Positions 34,806 to 42,244 of a DNA stretch of 64,000 nt are shown piece after piece. Each line of letters begins with the position of its first letter. Position 1 is the stretch's first letter. Below the pieces are notes generated by a model. That model was not told the DNA's origin and did no database searches. It worked only from the letters and a program-made list of their open reading frames with translations. The DNA is from Cellulophaga sp. L1A9. GTDB lineage: Bacteria > Bacteroidota > Bacteroidia > Flavobacteriales > Flavobacteriaceae. The stretch covers positions 4,960,001 to 5,024,000 of the forward strand of contig NZ_CP047027.1 in assembly GCF_009797025.1 (NCBI RefSeq), given 5' to 3'. A program made the position numbers and the translations under genes.

Positions 34806-37139
34806 TTAGTTATTGGCAATAATTCCTATTTCTTTTTGGTCTGTTCCTTTCCCTAGTAAGGAGGAGTTTTCTGGTAATTGAAAAGTTCCTTCTTTAAACT
34901 TAGAGTCAATATTATAAAGGTTTGCTACATTATATTTTTGGTCTCCCGTGACTTCTATTTCACCTGACTTATAATAATTATTGTTTACTACATTTACAAT
35001 TGGCTCTCCAACAACTAAATGCATTTTTAAACCATTGGTATTATTAAAATTATTATTCTGAATGTCATTCACTTGAACACCATACAGAGACATCGCGGCA
35101 TTATATTTATTTTTCTTACCAAAACCTACATTATTAAACACATTGTGGTCTACTTCTAAAAATGGACCGAAAGTACTTTCATCTTTTCCACCTCTGTATA
35201 GCCTTAGAGCAGCACCTTCCAAATCTGTAACTGTGTTGTTTTTCATTAGCATATATTCAACATTATACGCTCCAATATCATCAGTTTCCTTATCTAACGC
35301 AGCAATGTGTCCAGAAATATTTTTGAATGTTGAATTTTGAATACTAATGGTATCTGCAAAGGTTCCTTTAGACACTCTTAAAACATCAAAAGAATGATTG
35401 ACCACCATATCTTTAAATTCGCAGTTATCAATAAAAAGTTTATAATTGTCTAGCATGGAATTCTTACTGGTACTGATTACTGAATTACCGGCATAATCTG
35501 GAGATTTTGTACCATCAAAAATTATATTTTCCAAAGATAGACTTCCCCCATTTTGAATTTCAAAAGCCATCATGCGTTCAAATAATATGGTTGCTTTTTT
35601 TGTTCCTGAGGTTTTAAATGTCAATGGGTGATTAATTTGAACCGCTTTCGTGATTAAATATGTTCCACCTTCTTCTAATGTTATAATATCTCCTGCTTCA
35701 GATTCTTTTACAATCTCGTATAAGGTATTAATCCCAGCGTTTACTTTTATTGTTTTTCCTGAGTTTAGAGCAACACCTGTATCTGCTTTAGAATACCAAG
35801 TTGTTCCTGTATTTTCTTTAGTTGCTACATTTGGACTGATAGTCACCTTATTCTTAATTTTATCTGACGTAGGAATTAAAAAACCTTGTTCGTTTTTTAC
35901 TAATGTAATAGCTGCATTCTCAAATCCACTAGAAATACTCGTTTCTCCATTTTCACCTAAAAGATTATCTTTAAATGTAATACCACTTATATCAGCATCA
36001 ATAGTAAAGATGTCTTTTTTCTTATTATTATAAATGATATTTCCTGAAAACTCAGAAGTTCTTGGGGCTTGACTTCTTTCAGAATCATTTCCGGCTCCAA
36101 ATAGGATATGATCACAATCTATAAATGTATTGTTGTTTGCTTTGGAATTAATTACAGGCACATAACGATTTGGTGATGAATTTGGAACACCATTCATCAT
36201 TACAAAAGCTCCTCTAAAACGGTAACCCGTTAAACCAATATGGTAGTTGTTAATTACGGTTTGTGTTTCGTTAATAATACGAACACCTCCAGTGCTTGGT
36301 TTCCCGTTTCCAATAAATACATTTCCATCAACCAATGTTTCATTTCCATGACGCATGGTTAAGGTTCCTGTGCACTCAAAAAATGTATTGTATTTAAATG
36401 TATTTTGACAAGATTTGTTTGAAATAATTTCATGTTCACCATTAGTTCTATCAAAATAATTAGATGCTACCAACGTGTTCGAATTTTCTAATGCAGTATG
36501 ACTGGTACCAATACGTAATGTTTCTCCTCCGTTGTTTCCATAAGTTGGACGAGGACCAAAATAGTTGTGATCAATTTTATGATTATTCTGTACACTTTCT
36601 TTTGTATCCAATCCAACAATCATAGTAACCCCTAAATTCTTTTTACCTACAATATGATTGTGATCTATACGATTATTTTTTCCATATATAGTAACCCAAT
36701 AATCCTGTACTTGACGCTCTGGATTATTAAAATTATCAATAACACATTCTGTTAATCTAGAATTATTAGCTATTTCTTCTCTATTTTTTCTAAATGAAAT
36801 AATCGCATTCGTAGGTGTATAACCGTTTTTAAAAACAAGGCCACTAACAATTAAATGCTCCCCCGCTAACTGAAGATTTGAAGCTCCTTCTAAAATAACC
36901 TTCCCTTTATCTTCTACCGTTAAGGTTATTGGTTTTTCCTCAGTTCCTTTTCCTTCAAAAACAAGTTCTGCATCTTTCCATACCCCATTTGCCAATACAA
37001 TAGAATCTCCTGGTTGTAAATTTTTAACCATTTCATTAAATTCTTCCACATTGTTCGCCATCTCAATTTCTTGAGATTTTGGATTACAAGAAGTGAATAC
37101 CACCACAAGCAATAGTATTGATAACAGACTATGTTTCAT
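34806..37139 (-). CDS. Alginate lyase, family PL6 (chondroitinase B-like, two beta-helix parts)
   Basis: A 777-residue PL6 lyase. The signal peptide ends VVFTSC, a lipobox with Cys at 18. A parallel beta-helix spans about 30-390 and contains the family motifs GGETLRIGTSHTALENSN, NGEHEIISNKSCQNTFKYN and GTLTMRHGNETLVDGNVFIGNG; the Lys of NKS and Arg of MRHG are the expected catalytic pair, and the Glu/Asn residues bind Ca2+. A second beta-helix-like half follows from about 450 and lacks these motifs. PL6 enzymes usually cleave MG or poly-G alginate. First gene of an operon led by the GntR-type operator. Confidence 0.95.
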   Translation of the reverse strand: MKHSLLSILLLVVVFTSCNPKSQEIEMANNVEEFNEMVKNLQPGDSIVLANGVWKDAELVFEGKGTEEKPITLTVEDKGKVILEGASNLQLAGEHLIVSGLVFKNGYTPTNAIISFRKNREEIANNSRLTECVIDNFNNPERQVQDYWVTIYGKNNRIDHNHIVGKKNLGVTMIVGLDTKESVQNNHKIDHNYFGPRPTYGNNGGETLRIGTSHTALENSNTLVASNYFDRTNGEHEIISNKSCQNTFKYNTFFECTGTLTMRHGNETLVDGNVFIGNGKPSTGGVRIINETQTVINNYHIGLTGYRFRGAFVMMNGVPNSSPNRYVPVINSKANNNTFIDCDHILFGAGNDSERSQAPRTSEFSGNIIYNNKKKDIFTIDADISGITFKDNLLGENGETSISSGFENAAITLVKNEQGFLIPTSDKIKNKVTISPNVATKENTGTTWYSKADTGVALNSGKTIKVNAGINTLYEIVKESEAGDIITLEEGGTYLITKAVQINHPLTFKTSGTKKATILFERMMAFEIQNGGSLSLENIIFDGTKSPDYAGNSVISTSKNSMLDNYKLFIDNCEFKDMVVNHSFDVLRVSKGTFADTISIQNSTFKNISGHIAALDKETDDIGAYNVEYMLMKNNTVTDLEGAALRLYRGGKDESTFGPFLEVDHNVFNNVGFGKKNKYNAAMSLYGVQVNDIQNNNFNNTNGLKMHLVVGEPIVNVVNNNYYKSGEIEVTGDQKYNVANLYNIDSKFKEGTFQLPENSSLLGKGTDQKEIGIIANN

Positions 37140-37152
37140 ATCGTTAATTTAA

Positions 37153-37178
37153 TTGGTTCACCAAATTGGTTTACCAAA
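37153..37178. promoter_or_regulatory. GntR-type tandem operator, PL6 operon
   Basis: TTGGTTCACCAA (37153-37164) followed by ATTGGTTTACCAAA (37165-37178). It overlaps the predicted -7 box by four bases and lies 13 bp before the PL6 start codon, so binding would block transcription. Confidence 0.8.
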
Positions 37179-37182
37179 TATA
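37175..37182 (-). promoter_or_regulatory. Predicted -7 box of the PL6 operon
   Basis: Minus-strand TATATTTG (plus CAAATATA, 37175-37182), overlapping the operator. The leader would be only about 30 bases, unlike the 300-base susC leaders. Confidence 0.6.
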
Positions 37183-37343
37183 TGCATATTTACCTATTAA
37201 GCAAAAAATATGGCCCGATTGTATTGATTTAATAAAATATTGAAATTAATAGTCCTAAAAGACAAAAAGATTCTTAAATTAATGAATAGCGCATAAAGTT
37301 GTTTTTGAGACTTTTATTCTAAACACTACTCCATTATTATTCT

Positions 37344-37351
37344 TAAATTTG
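37344..37351 (+). promoter_or_regulatory. Predicted -7 box of the Crp/Fnr gene
   Basis: TAAATTTG (37344-37351) fits TAnnTTTG, 32 bp before the start codon. No good -33 element was identified. Confidence 0.4.
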
Positions 37352-37383
37352 AGATTCATTCTTTTTACTGAATTCTAATACAC

Positions 37384-38016
37384 ATGATAAAAGATTTAAT
37401 TGATAACTACGGAACTATTTTTGAAAGAGAATTAATTGATGAAATTGTTCAAGTAGGCACTTTTAAAGAAGTACCAGAAGGCTTTAAATTAATTGAAATT
37501 GGAGAATACATAAAAAGTATGCCTTTATTAATTTCTGGAGCCATAAAAATTCTAAGAGAAGATAAAGACGGAGATGAACTTCTTCTCTATTATTTAGAAA
37601 AAGGAGAAACCTGTTCTATGACACTGAGCTGCTGTTTATCGCAATCCATTAGTGAAATTAGAGCCATTGCTGAAACAGATACCAAATTGATTATGGTACC
37701 CGTACAAAAAATGGAAGAATGGACTGCGAAATATAAATCATGGCGAAATTTTGTTTTTGAAAGTTATCACAATAGGCTAACCGAACTTTTAACTACTATT
37801 GATTCTATAGCTTTTCAGAATATGGATGAACGCTTATTGGGATATTTAAAAGAAAAAGTCAGAATTACAAACGACAGTACCATACATAATACACACCAAC
37901 AAATAGCTTACGATTTACATAGCTCTAGAGTTGTAATTTCAAGGCTATTAAAAAAATTGGAAGAACTAGGGAAAATAGAATTACACCGTAATTTTATCAA
38001 AGCAATTAATTTATAG
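37384..38016 (+). CDS. Crp/Fnr-family transcriptional regulator
   Basis: A 210-residue Crp/Fnr protein: cyclic-nucleotide-binding-type beta-barrel (about 20-115), dimerization helix (about 120-145), and C-terminal winged helix with HQQIAYDLHSSRVVISRLLKKLEELGKIEL. The barrel lacks the arginine motif of true cAMP binders. It holds three cysteines close together (77, 83 and 84, in ETCSMTLSCCLS), a pattern that could bind a metal, heme or react with NO, oxygen or sulfur species. Palindromes GTAACnnnnGTTAC lie directly downstream of it and between sorA and cydA, so it is the likely regulator of the rhodanese group and the bd oxidase. The signal is unknown. Confidence 0.9.
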   Translation: MIKDLIDNYGTIFERELIDEIVQVGTFKEVPEGFKLIEIGEYIKSMPLLISGAIKILREDKDGDELLLYYLEKGETCSMTLSCCLSQSISEIRAIAETDTKLIMVPVQKMEEWTAKYKSWRNFVFESYHNRLTELLTTIDSIAFQNMDERLLGYLKEKVRITNDSTIHNTHQQIAYDLHSSRVVISRLLKKLEELGKIELHRNFIKAINL

Positions 38017-38021
38017 CTTGT

Positions 38022-38035
38022 GTAACCTATGTTAC
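38022..38035. promoter_or_regulatory. Crp/Fnr-type palindrome upstream of the rhodanese group
   Basis: GTAACCTATGTTAC, with the half-sites GTAAC/GTTAC spaced by four, 6 bp after the regulator's stop codon. The same half-sites and spacing recur at 42111 and 42168. Confidence 0.75.
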
Positions 38036-38071
38036 TCCCATTTAGCAAAACAACCCTTAATTTTACAGTAA

Positions 38072-38079
38072 TAAATTTG
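38072..38079 (+). promoter_or_regulatory. Predicted -7 box after the Crp/Fnr gene
   Basis: TAAATTTG (38072-38079), with the palindrome centre about 57 bp before the expected transcription start, close to a class I activator position. Confidence 0.5.
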
Positions 38080-38085
38080 AGCTAT

Positions 38086-38159
38086 TTAGTAGCTCAAAGT
38101 TTATTGGTTGGTTGTTTTAATGGAAGTAGTGATGTGGTTGTGACTACTTCCATTTTTTT
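38086..38159 (+). ncRNA. Candidate small RNA or attenuator leader
   Basis: A predicted promoter (38072-38079) is followed by 60-70 bases without a gene and then a full Rho-independent terminator (38121-38159) that ends before the rhodanese gene at 38176. A GAGCTA/TAGCTC hairpin overlaps the promoter end (38079-38095). So a short RNA of about 75 bases should be made, either as a free small RNA or as a leader that controls read-through. No homology to a known RNA family is claimed. Confidence 0.45.
38121..38159 (+). terminator. Rho-independent terminator before the rhodanese gene
   Basis: TGGAAGTAGT (38121-38130) pairs with ACTACTTCCA (38143-38152), followed by seven T. It stands between the promoter and the start codon at 38176. 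Confidence 0.85.
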
Positions 38160-38175
38160 AAAAAATATATAAATT

Positions 38176-38514
38176 ATGTCATTCTTAAATTTTCTATTCG
38201 GAAGTACTAATTCCGACTGTATTAAAACTATTAATTCTACAGATTATAAGGTTGCTATTGCAACTAAAAACATTCAATTAGTAGACGTTAGAACTCCTAA
38301 TGAATTTTCTAGAGGTGCTATAAAGAAAGCTGTTAATATTGATTTTTTCAATACTACTGTTTTTGAAAATGCTTTTAACAAGTTCAATAAAGAAGCTCCA
38401 ATGTATATTTACTGTCAATCTGGTATGCGAAGCAGAAAAGCCGCTAATAAGCTTGCAAAAATGGGCTTTACAGATATTATTGATTTAAAAGGTGGCTATA
38501 TGGCCTATAAATAA
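38176..38514 (+). CDS. Single-domain rhodanese
   Basis: A 112-residue rhodanese domain with DVRTPNEFSRGAIKKAVNI (about 37-55) and the active-site loop CQSGMRS, where Cys80 carries a persulfide. It transfers sulfane sulfur to cyanide, thiols or other proteins. There is a short non-cleavable N-terminus (MSFLNFLFGS), so it is probably cytoplasmic. The gene begins the run rhodanese, CxxC protein and DUF3365 heme lipoprotein, with 6 bp to the next gene. A possible role is handling of persulfide or thiosulfate sulfur for the sulfite/thiosulfate enzymes nearby. Confidence 0.92.
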   Translation: MSFLNFLFGSTNSDCIKTINSTDYKVAIATKNIQLVDVRTPNEFSRGAIKKAVNIDFFNTTVFENAFNKFNKEAPMYIYCQSGMRSRKAANKLAKMGFTDIIDLKGGYMAYK

Positions 38515-38520
38515 AGAACT

Positions 38521-38790
38521 ATGCAAAATTCAATTACCGTTCAGAATTTAAAATGTGGTGGTTGCGCCAATACAATTAAGAACAAAATTTCGGAAATAGA
38601 AAATATTTCAAGTATTGAGATCGATATAGAAAATTCTATTATATCATTCTCTACTAAAAATAACGAAGACGTTTTAAGAGTTAAAGATAAGCTCAAAGCC
38701 ATTGGATACCCATCTATAGATGAAGATAATTCATTTGCTTCAAAAGCAAAATCGTTCGTAAGTTGTGCTACAGGTAAAATCTCATCATAA
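38521..38790 (+). CDS. Heavy-metal-associated (HMA) domain protein
   Basis: An 89-residue protein with an HMA fold and CGGC motif (NLKCGGCANTIKNKI, Cys12 and Cys15) as in copper chaperones and P-type ATPase domains. A C-terminal extension carries one further cysteine (FVSCATG). It could bind copper or another thiophilic metal, or a persulfide given the rhodanese just before. Its stop codon overlaps the ATG of the next gene by one base, so the two are translationally coupled. No copper ATPase lies in the window. Confidence 0.88.
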   Translation: MQNSITVQNLKCGGCANTIKNKISEIENISSIEIDIENSIISFSTKNNEDVLRVKDKLKAIGYPSIDEDNSFASKAKSFVSCATGKISS

Positions 38791-39407
38791 TGAAATTTAT
38801 AATCCCCTCTTTACTTTTGTTGGTTTTAGTTGGTTGTAAAGATTCAGAAACTAAAACCAACACCACTAGGCAGATTCCTGCGGTTGAAAACGCGACGCAA
38901 AAGACTACTCAAAACCAAAAAAATCTGGAAGCTATAGGCTTAGAGTATGCCCATACAACACAACAAGCTTTAGGAAAACAATTGGTAGGCACTATACAGA
39001 AAAAAGGAACTTTGGCAGCTTTAAAATTCTGTAATATTCAAGCATATCCAATTACTGATAGTATGGCGTTGAAACATAACGCAATCATCAAAAGAGTCTC
39101 TGATAAACCTAGAAACCAAGCGAATAAAGCAAATGCGGCCGAATTGGAATATATTAAATCTTTTAAACAAGATATCGTCAATGGCATTACCCCTATTCCT
39201 CTTGTTAAAGAAAATAGGGACGATACGGTTGAATTTTATTATCCAATTATAACCAATGCAATGTGTCTGCAATGTCACGGAACAGAAAAAGAAGTAAATC
39301 CAGAAACACTTGCGGTAATTAGAAGCCTTTATCCAAAAGATATGGCTTTAGGCTATGGAACAAATGAAGTACGCGGTATTTGGAGTATCAACTTTAAGGA
39401 ACAATAA
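38790..39407 (+). CDS. DUF3365 heme-c lipoprotein
   Basis: A 205-residue protein with lipobox LVLVGC (Cys16). The C-terminal part is a DUF3365 (Tll0287-like) domain with a single c-type heme motif CLQCH (159-163) in PIITNAMCLQCHG, and FCNIQAYPITDSMA in the sensor fold. It sits outside the inner membrane and may sense redox state or carry electrons. It overlaps the HMA gene by one base and ends the operon; a terminator shared with the convergent hydroxylase gene follows. A role with the sorAB cytochrome is possible but not proven. Confidence 0.85.
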   Translation: MKFIIPSLLLLVLVGCKDSETKTNTTRQIPAVENATQKTTQNQKNLEAIGLEYAHTTQQALGKQLVGTIQKKGTLAALKFCNIQAYPITDSMALKHNAIIKRVSDKPRNQANKANAAELEYIKSFKQDIVNGITPIPLVKENRDDTVEFYYPIITNAMCLQCHGTEKEVNPETLAVIRSLYPKDMALGYGTNEVRGIWSINFKEQ

Positions 39408-39429
39408 TACAATAATAGTAGCTCTAATA

Positions 39430-39463
39430 AAAAATCCTTTGGTTTTAAAACCAAAGGATTTTT
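39430..39463. terminator. Bidirectional terminator, perfect palindrome
   Basis: A perfect 34-base palindrome (AAAAATCCTTTGGTTTT and its complement, 39430-39463), ending in T on both strands. It serves the heme lipoprotein operon and the convergent sorA-sorB-hydroxylase operon, whose stop codon it touches. Confidence 0.88.
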
Positions 39464-40341
39464 TATTGTTTTTTAGAACCTCTAAAACCTTCCATATTCT
39501 GATGTATAAAATCCTTTGGAAACTTATCATCTCCATGAAATCCTAATTCAATTGTACCACTATCTTCTGGGATATAATTTGTTCTAAAGATATAATCCCA
39601 AATGCTTAAGCTTATACCAAAGTTTACGCCATAGGTACCTTTGGGTAAATCATATGCATGATGATATAAATGCATTACTGGATTGTTTAAAATATACTTC
39701 AAAGGACCCCAAGTTATTTTTATATTAGAATGATTAAAGTGCCCTATTGTTATTGCTATAAAATGCACAATATAAGCTTGTTCTGGCTCAAAGCCACCCA
39801 AGATCATCACTCCAAACGTTTTTAAAGGTTTGTATACTATATTTTCCATCCAATGATATCTTAAATGCGCAGCAAAACCCATCTCTTTTACACTATGGTG
39901 AACTTTATGAAAATTCCATAAAAATTCATATTTATGAAGCAATGTATGCGTAAACCACTGGACAAAGTCTAAGATGATAAAGAAAATTACCAATTGCGCC
40001 CAAGAAGGCCAAGAAGAAAAATCGATTAGTGTAAGACTAGATTCACTAATTCCTAATTGGGAAAAAAACTTTTCTAATAATTTATAAAAACCACTTATTG
40101 CAATAACAAAAAGAAAGAAATTGAAAAACATATAGAAACCATCTAACCAAAAATCTTTTCTGAAAATAGACTGATTTTTTCGCCAAGGAAATGCAATTTC
40201 TAAACCCCATACTATTAAGGAAATCAAAATTAACCCCCAAAAATAATTAGTATACCAAGGCACTTCAAAAATGATGGATTTCCAAGTCCAATTCACGGCG
40301 CCCATAAACGCATTTATAAAAACATCAACATATTCTTTCAT
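39463..40341 (-). CDS. Fatty acid hydroxylase / sterol desaturase family membrane protein
   Basis: A 292-residue membrane protein with four or so hydrophobic segments and the three histidine boxes of the di-iron hydroxylase superfamily: HTLLHK (about 132-137), HKVHHS (about 145-150) and HLYHHAYD (about 221-228), plus HFNHSNI. It would hydroxylate or desaturate a lipid chain using oxygen. It is the last gene of the sorA-sorB operon, 10 bp after sorB. The link between a lipid enzyme and sulfite oxidation is not explained by known pathways; it may use electrons from the cytochrome. Confidence 0.87.
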   Translation of the reverse strand: MKEYVDVFINAFMGAVNWTWKSIIFEVPWYTNYFWGLILISLIVWGLEIAFPWRKNQSIFRKDFWLDGFYMFFNFFLFVIAISGFYKLLEKFFSQLGISESSLTLIDFSSWPSWAQLVIFFIILDFVQWFTHTLLHKYEFLWNFHKVHHSVKEMGFAAHLRYHWMENIVYKPLKTFGVMILGGFEPEQAYIVHFIAITIGHFNHSNIKITWGPLKYILNNPVMHLYHHAYDLPKGTYGVNFGISLSIWDYIFRTNYIPEDSGTIELGFHGDDKFPKDFIHQNMEGFRGSKKQ

Positions 40342-40351
40342 TCTAATCGCT

Positions 40352-40834
40352 CTATTCTTCTAGTTTATACCAATCTATATTTGTTAAATTAGCTCTACGT
40401 CCTATTTGATTAGGCGCATAGTTGGTACTTAAATAATTTAAAATAGGTTCTTCATTTACTCCTAAATCCCATAAATTCTGAGTTTCTTGCATCCATCGAA
40501 TTGTTGCCAACCATTTTTCTTTCGACATTCTATTTTGTGTCACTAATTTAGCCGAATGACAACTGGTACAATTTTGCACTACCAACATCAAACCTTCACC
40601 TTCTACAAAACCTGTTCGCACATGAATGCCATTTTCTATCTTGTCTAAATCTTCTTCATTGACGGGTATCTCAACATAATCAGGAGATATAACTGGAGCA
40701 TTGGTCGTAGTTGTAGCCGCATCCTTAATTGTAAAAAACAGAATTACAAGTACGCCTATAAAACCTATCAGTAGAATTGCTAATACTTTATGAATACCCT
40801 TAACACTTTGTTTAAATTTTTCCTCTACTCCCAT
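40352..40834 (-). CDS. sorB: Membrane-anchored cytochrome c, SorB-like
   Basis: A 160-residue protein with one N-terminal membrane segment (about 17-36) and a periplasmic monoheme domain: CTSCH at 89-93, in VVQNCTSCHSAKLV followed by the conserved ATIRWMQETQNLWDL. This fits the small cytochrome subunit of sulfite dehydrogenase, which accepts electrons from the molybdenum subunit. It is read directly after sorA with stop and start codons adjacent. The axial methionine is probably the one in IRWMQ. Symbol assigned by analogy. Confidence 0.86.
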   Translation of the reverse strand: MGVEEKFKQSVKGIHKVLAILLIGFIGVLVILFFTIKDAATTTTNAPVISPDYVEIPVNEEDLDKIENGIHVRTGFVEGEGLMLVVQNCTSCHSAKLVTQNRMSKEKWLATIRWMQETQNLWDLGVNEEPILNYLSTNYAPNQIGRRANLTNIDWYKLEE

Positions 40835-42055
40835 TTAAACAACTTTTACGGCAATTCTATGACATGCATTATTTAAATAGCCTTTCGGATTCCACCCTGG
40901 AACAAGCATGGGTTGTGAGTGACCATTACTATCGGTTGCTTTTGCCCAAACTTCATAATATCCTTTTTTCGGAAATTTTATTTTAGCGGAAAAATGCTGC
41001 CATGCAAATCGGTTTACTTCCTTTTCTAAGGAAGACGTGTTCCATGTACTTCCAAAATCGATAGAATATTCAACTTTAGAAACATTTAATTCACCCGCCC
41101 AAGCATGACCTCTAATTTCTAAACTTTTAGCTATGCCAAAAGTAGCTCCAGATTTAGGATAAGTTACCAAAGATTTTACGGGCATAGATTCTATAATACG
41201 CATATCTTCTTCTTTTACCTCCACTCCTGGTGCCACAGGATTTTTTGGCACTTTATATGACATTCCTGTCATTTTCTCTCCGTCATGTATTATATTCCGA
41301 ACACTAATTCTATTCAACCATTTTCCCGAAGCAGAAGCAGGATATCCACCAGCTATAAGTCGCAAAGGATATCCATGAGCTACCGGAATATCTTCACCAT
41401 TCATTTGAAAAGCCAAGATAGTTTCCTCTTGTAAAGCTTTTGCGATGGGCACTCCACGTGAAATAGGTTCTTTACTAGGGTCACCACTCAAATGGGTATC
41501 TGCGGCATGGTATCCAATATATACTGCGTCAGATTTTACACCTACCTCAGCCAAAATATCTTTTAAACGAATTCCCGTCCATTTCGCAGAAGAAACTGCT
41601 CCGATAGTCCACTGATTGCCTTTCGCTGGCGGGTTAAACTCGCTTCTCCCATTTCCTCCACACTCTAAGGTAAGCTGATAGGTATAGTGCTTAAATTTAG
41701 TTTTGAGCTCACTTAAGGTATATGTTTTCTTTTGGTTGATGGATTCTCCATCAAAAGTTAATGTCCATGTATTTACATCTATGGCTTCCGGAATTTTTCC
41801 ATTATTCCGAATAAACATCGCAGTGTTCGGTGTAACCTTATCATCTAATACATGCGCCTGTGCTTCTATGTTCCATGGTTTATCATTTAGCACAAGCATA
41901 TCCTTATTTAATTTAAACAACTTAAAAGGATCTGTTTCTTGTATTTCTAAAGGGGTGTAATTATCTGGAAGCAAATTTCCAAAGACAATATCCATTCCTA
42001 AAATCCCTGTCAAGGTTGCTAAAGATGACCTACTAATAAACTTTCTTCTTTCCAT
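40835..42055 (-). CDS. sorA: Sulfite oxidase-type molybdopterin protein, SorA-like
   Basis: A 406-residue sulfite-oxidase family protein with an N-terminal Tat-type start (ERRKFISRS, residues 2-10). The molybdopterin domain contains YQLTLECGGNGRS, where Cys132 is the Mo ligand, and ARG/His residues of the family such as ISRGVPIAKAL. The C-terminal Mo-co dimerization domain (about 295-400) ends HSQPMLVPGWNPKGYLNNACHRIAVKVV. It would oxidize sulfite to sulfate in the periplasm and pass electrons to SorB. First gene of a three-gene operon, divergent from cydA with two Crp/Fnr-type palindromes between. Other sulfite-oxidase-like substrates cannot be excluded. Confidence 0.9.
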   Translation of the reverse strand: MERRKFISRSSLATLTGILGMDIVFGNLLPDNYTPLEIQETDPFKLFKLNKDMLVLNDKPWNIEAQAHVLDDKVTPNTAMFIRNNGKIPEAIDVNTWTLTFDGESINQKKTYTLSELKTKFKHYTYQLTLECGGNGRSEFNPPAKGNQWTIGAVSSAKWTGIRLKDILAEVGVKSDAVYIGYHAADTHLSGDPSKEPISRGVPIAKALQEETILAFQMNGEDIPVAHGYPLRLIAGGYPASASGKWLNRISVRNIIHDGEKMTGMSYKVPKNPVAPGVEVKEEDMRIIESMPVKSLVTYPKSGATFGIAKSLEIRGHAWAGELNVSKVEYSIDFGSTWNTSSLEKEVNRFAWQHFSAKIKFPKKGYYEVWAKATDSNGHSQPMLVPGWNPKGYLNNACHRIAVKVV

Positions 42056-42110
42056 GGTAACACATCAAACTTTAAGCTTCTAAAAATACTGAATTCTAAG
42101 GAAGAATTTG

Positions 42111-42124
42111 GTAACAAAAGTTAC
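42111..42124. promoter_or_regulatory. Crp/Fnr-type palindrome near sorA
   Basis: GTAACAAAAGTTAC, 56 bp before the sorA start codon, within the sorA-cydA intergenic region. Same half-sites and four-base spacing as at 38022 and 42168. Confidence 0.7.
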
Positions 42125-42167
42125 AGAAGATAATAGAATCTATAAATACGTTAAATAAAATAATTAT

Positions 42168-42181
42168 GTAACTAATGTTAC
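42168..42181. promoter_or_regulatory. Crp/Fnr-type palindrome at the cydA promoter
   Basis: GTAACTAATGTTAC. Its centre is 33 bp before the middle of the -7 box and about 42 bp before the expected transcription start, the classical class II activator position. Confidence 0.8.
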
Positions 42182-42203
42182 CTTATAAAAACACTTTCAT
42201 GGT

Positions 42204-42211
42204 TATTTTTG
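42204..42211 (+). promoter_or_regulatory. Predicted -7 box of cydAB
   Basis: TATTTTTG (42204-42211) matches TAnnTTTG, 34 bp before the cydA start codon. Confidence 0.6.
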
Positions 42212-42244
42212 TAGCATCATACGCCATCTTTAAAATTATAGTTT

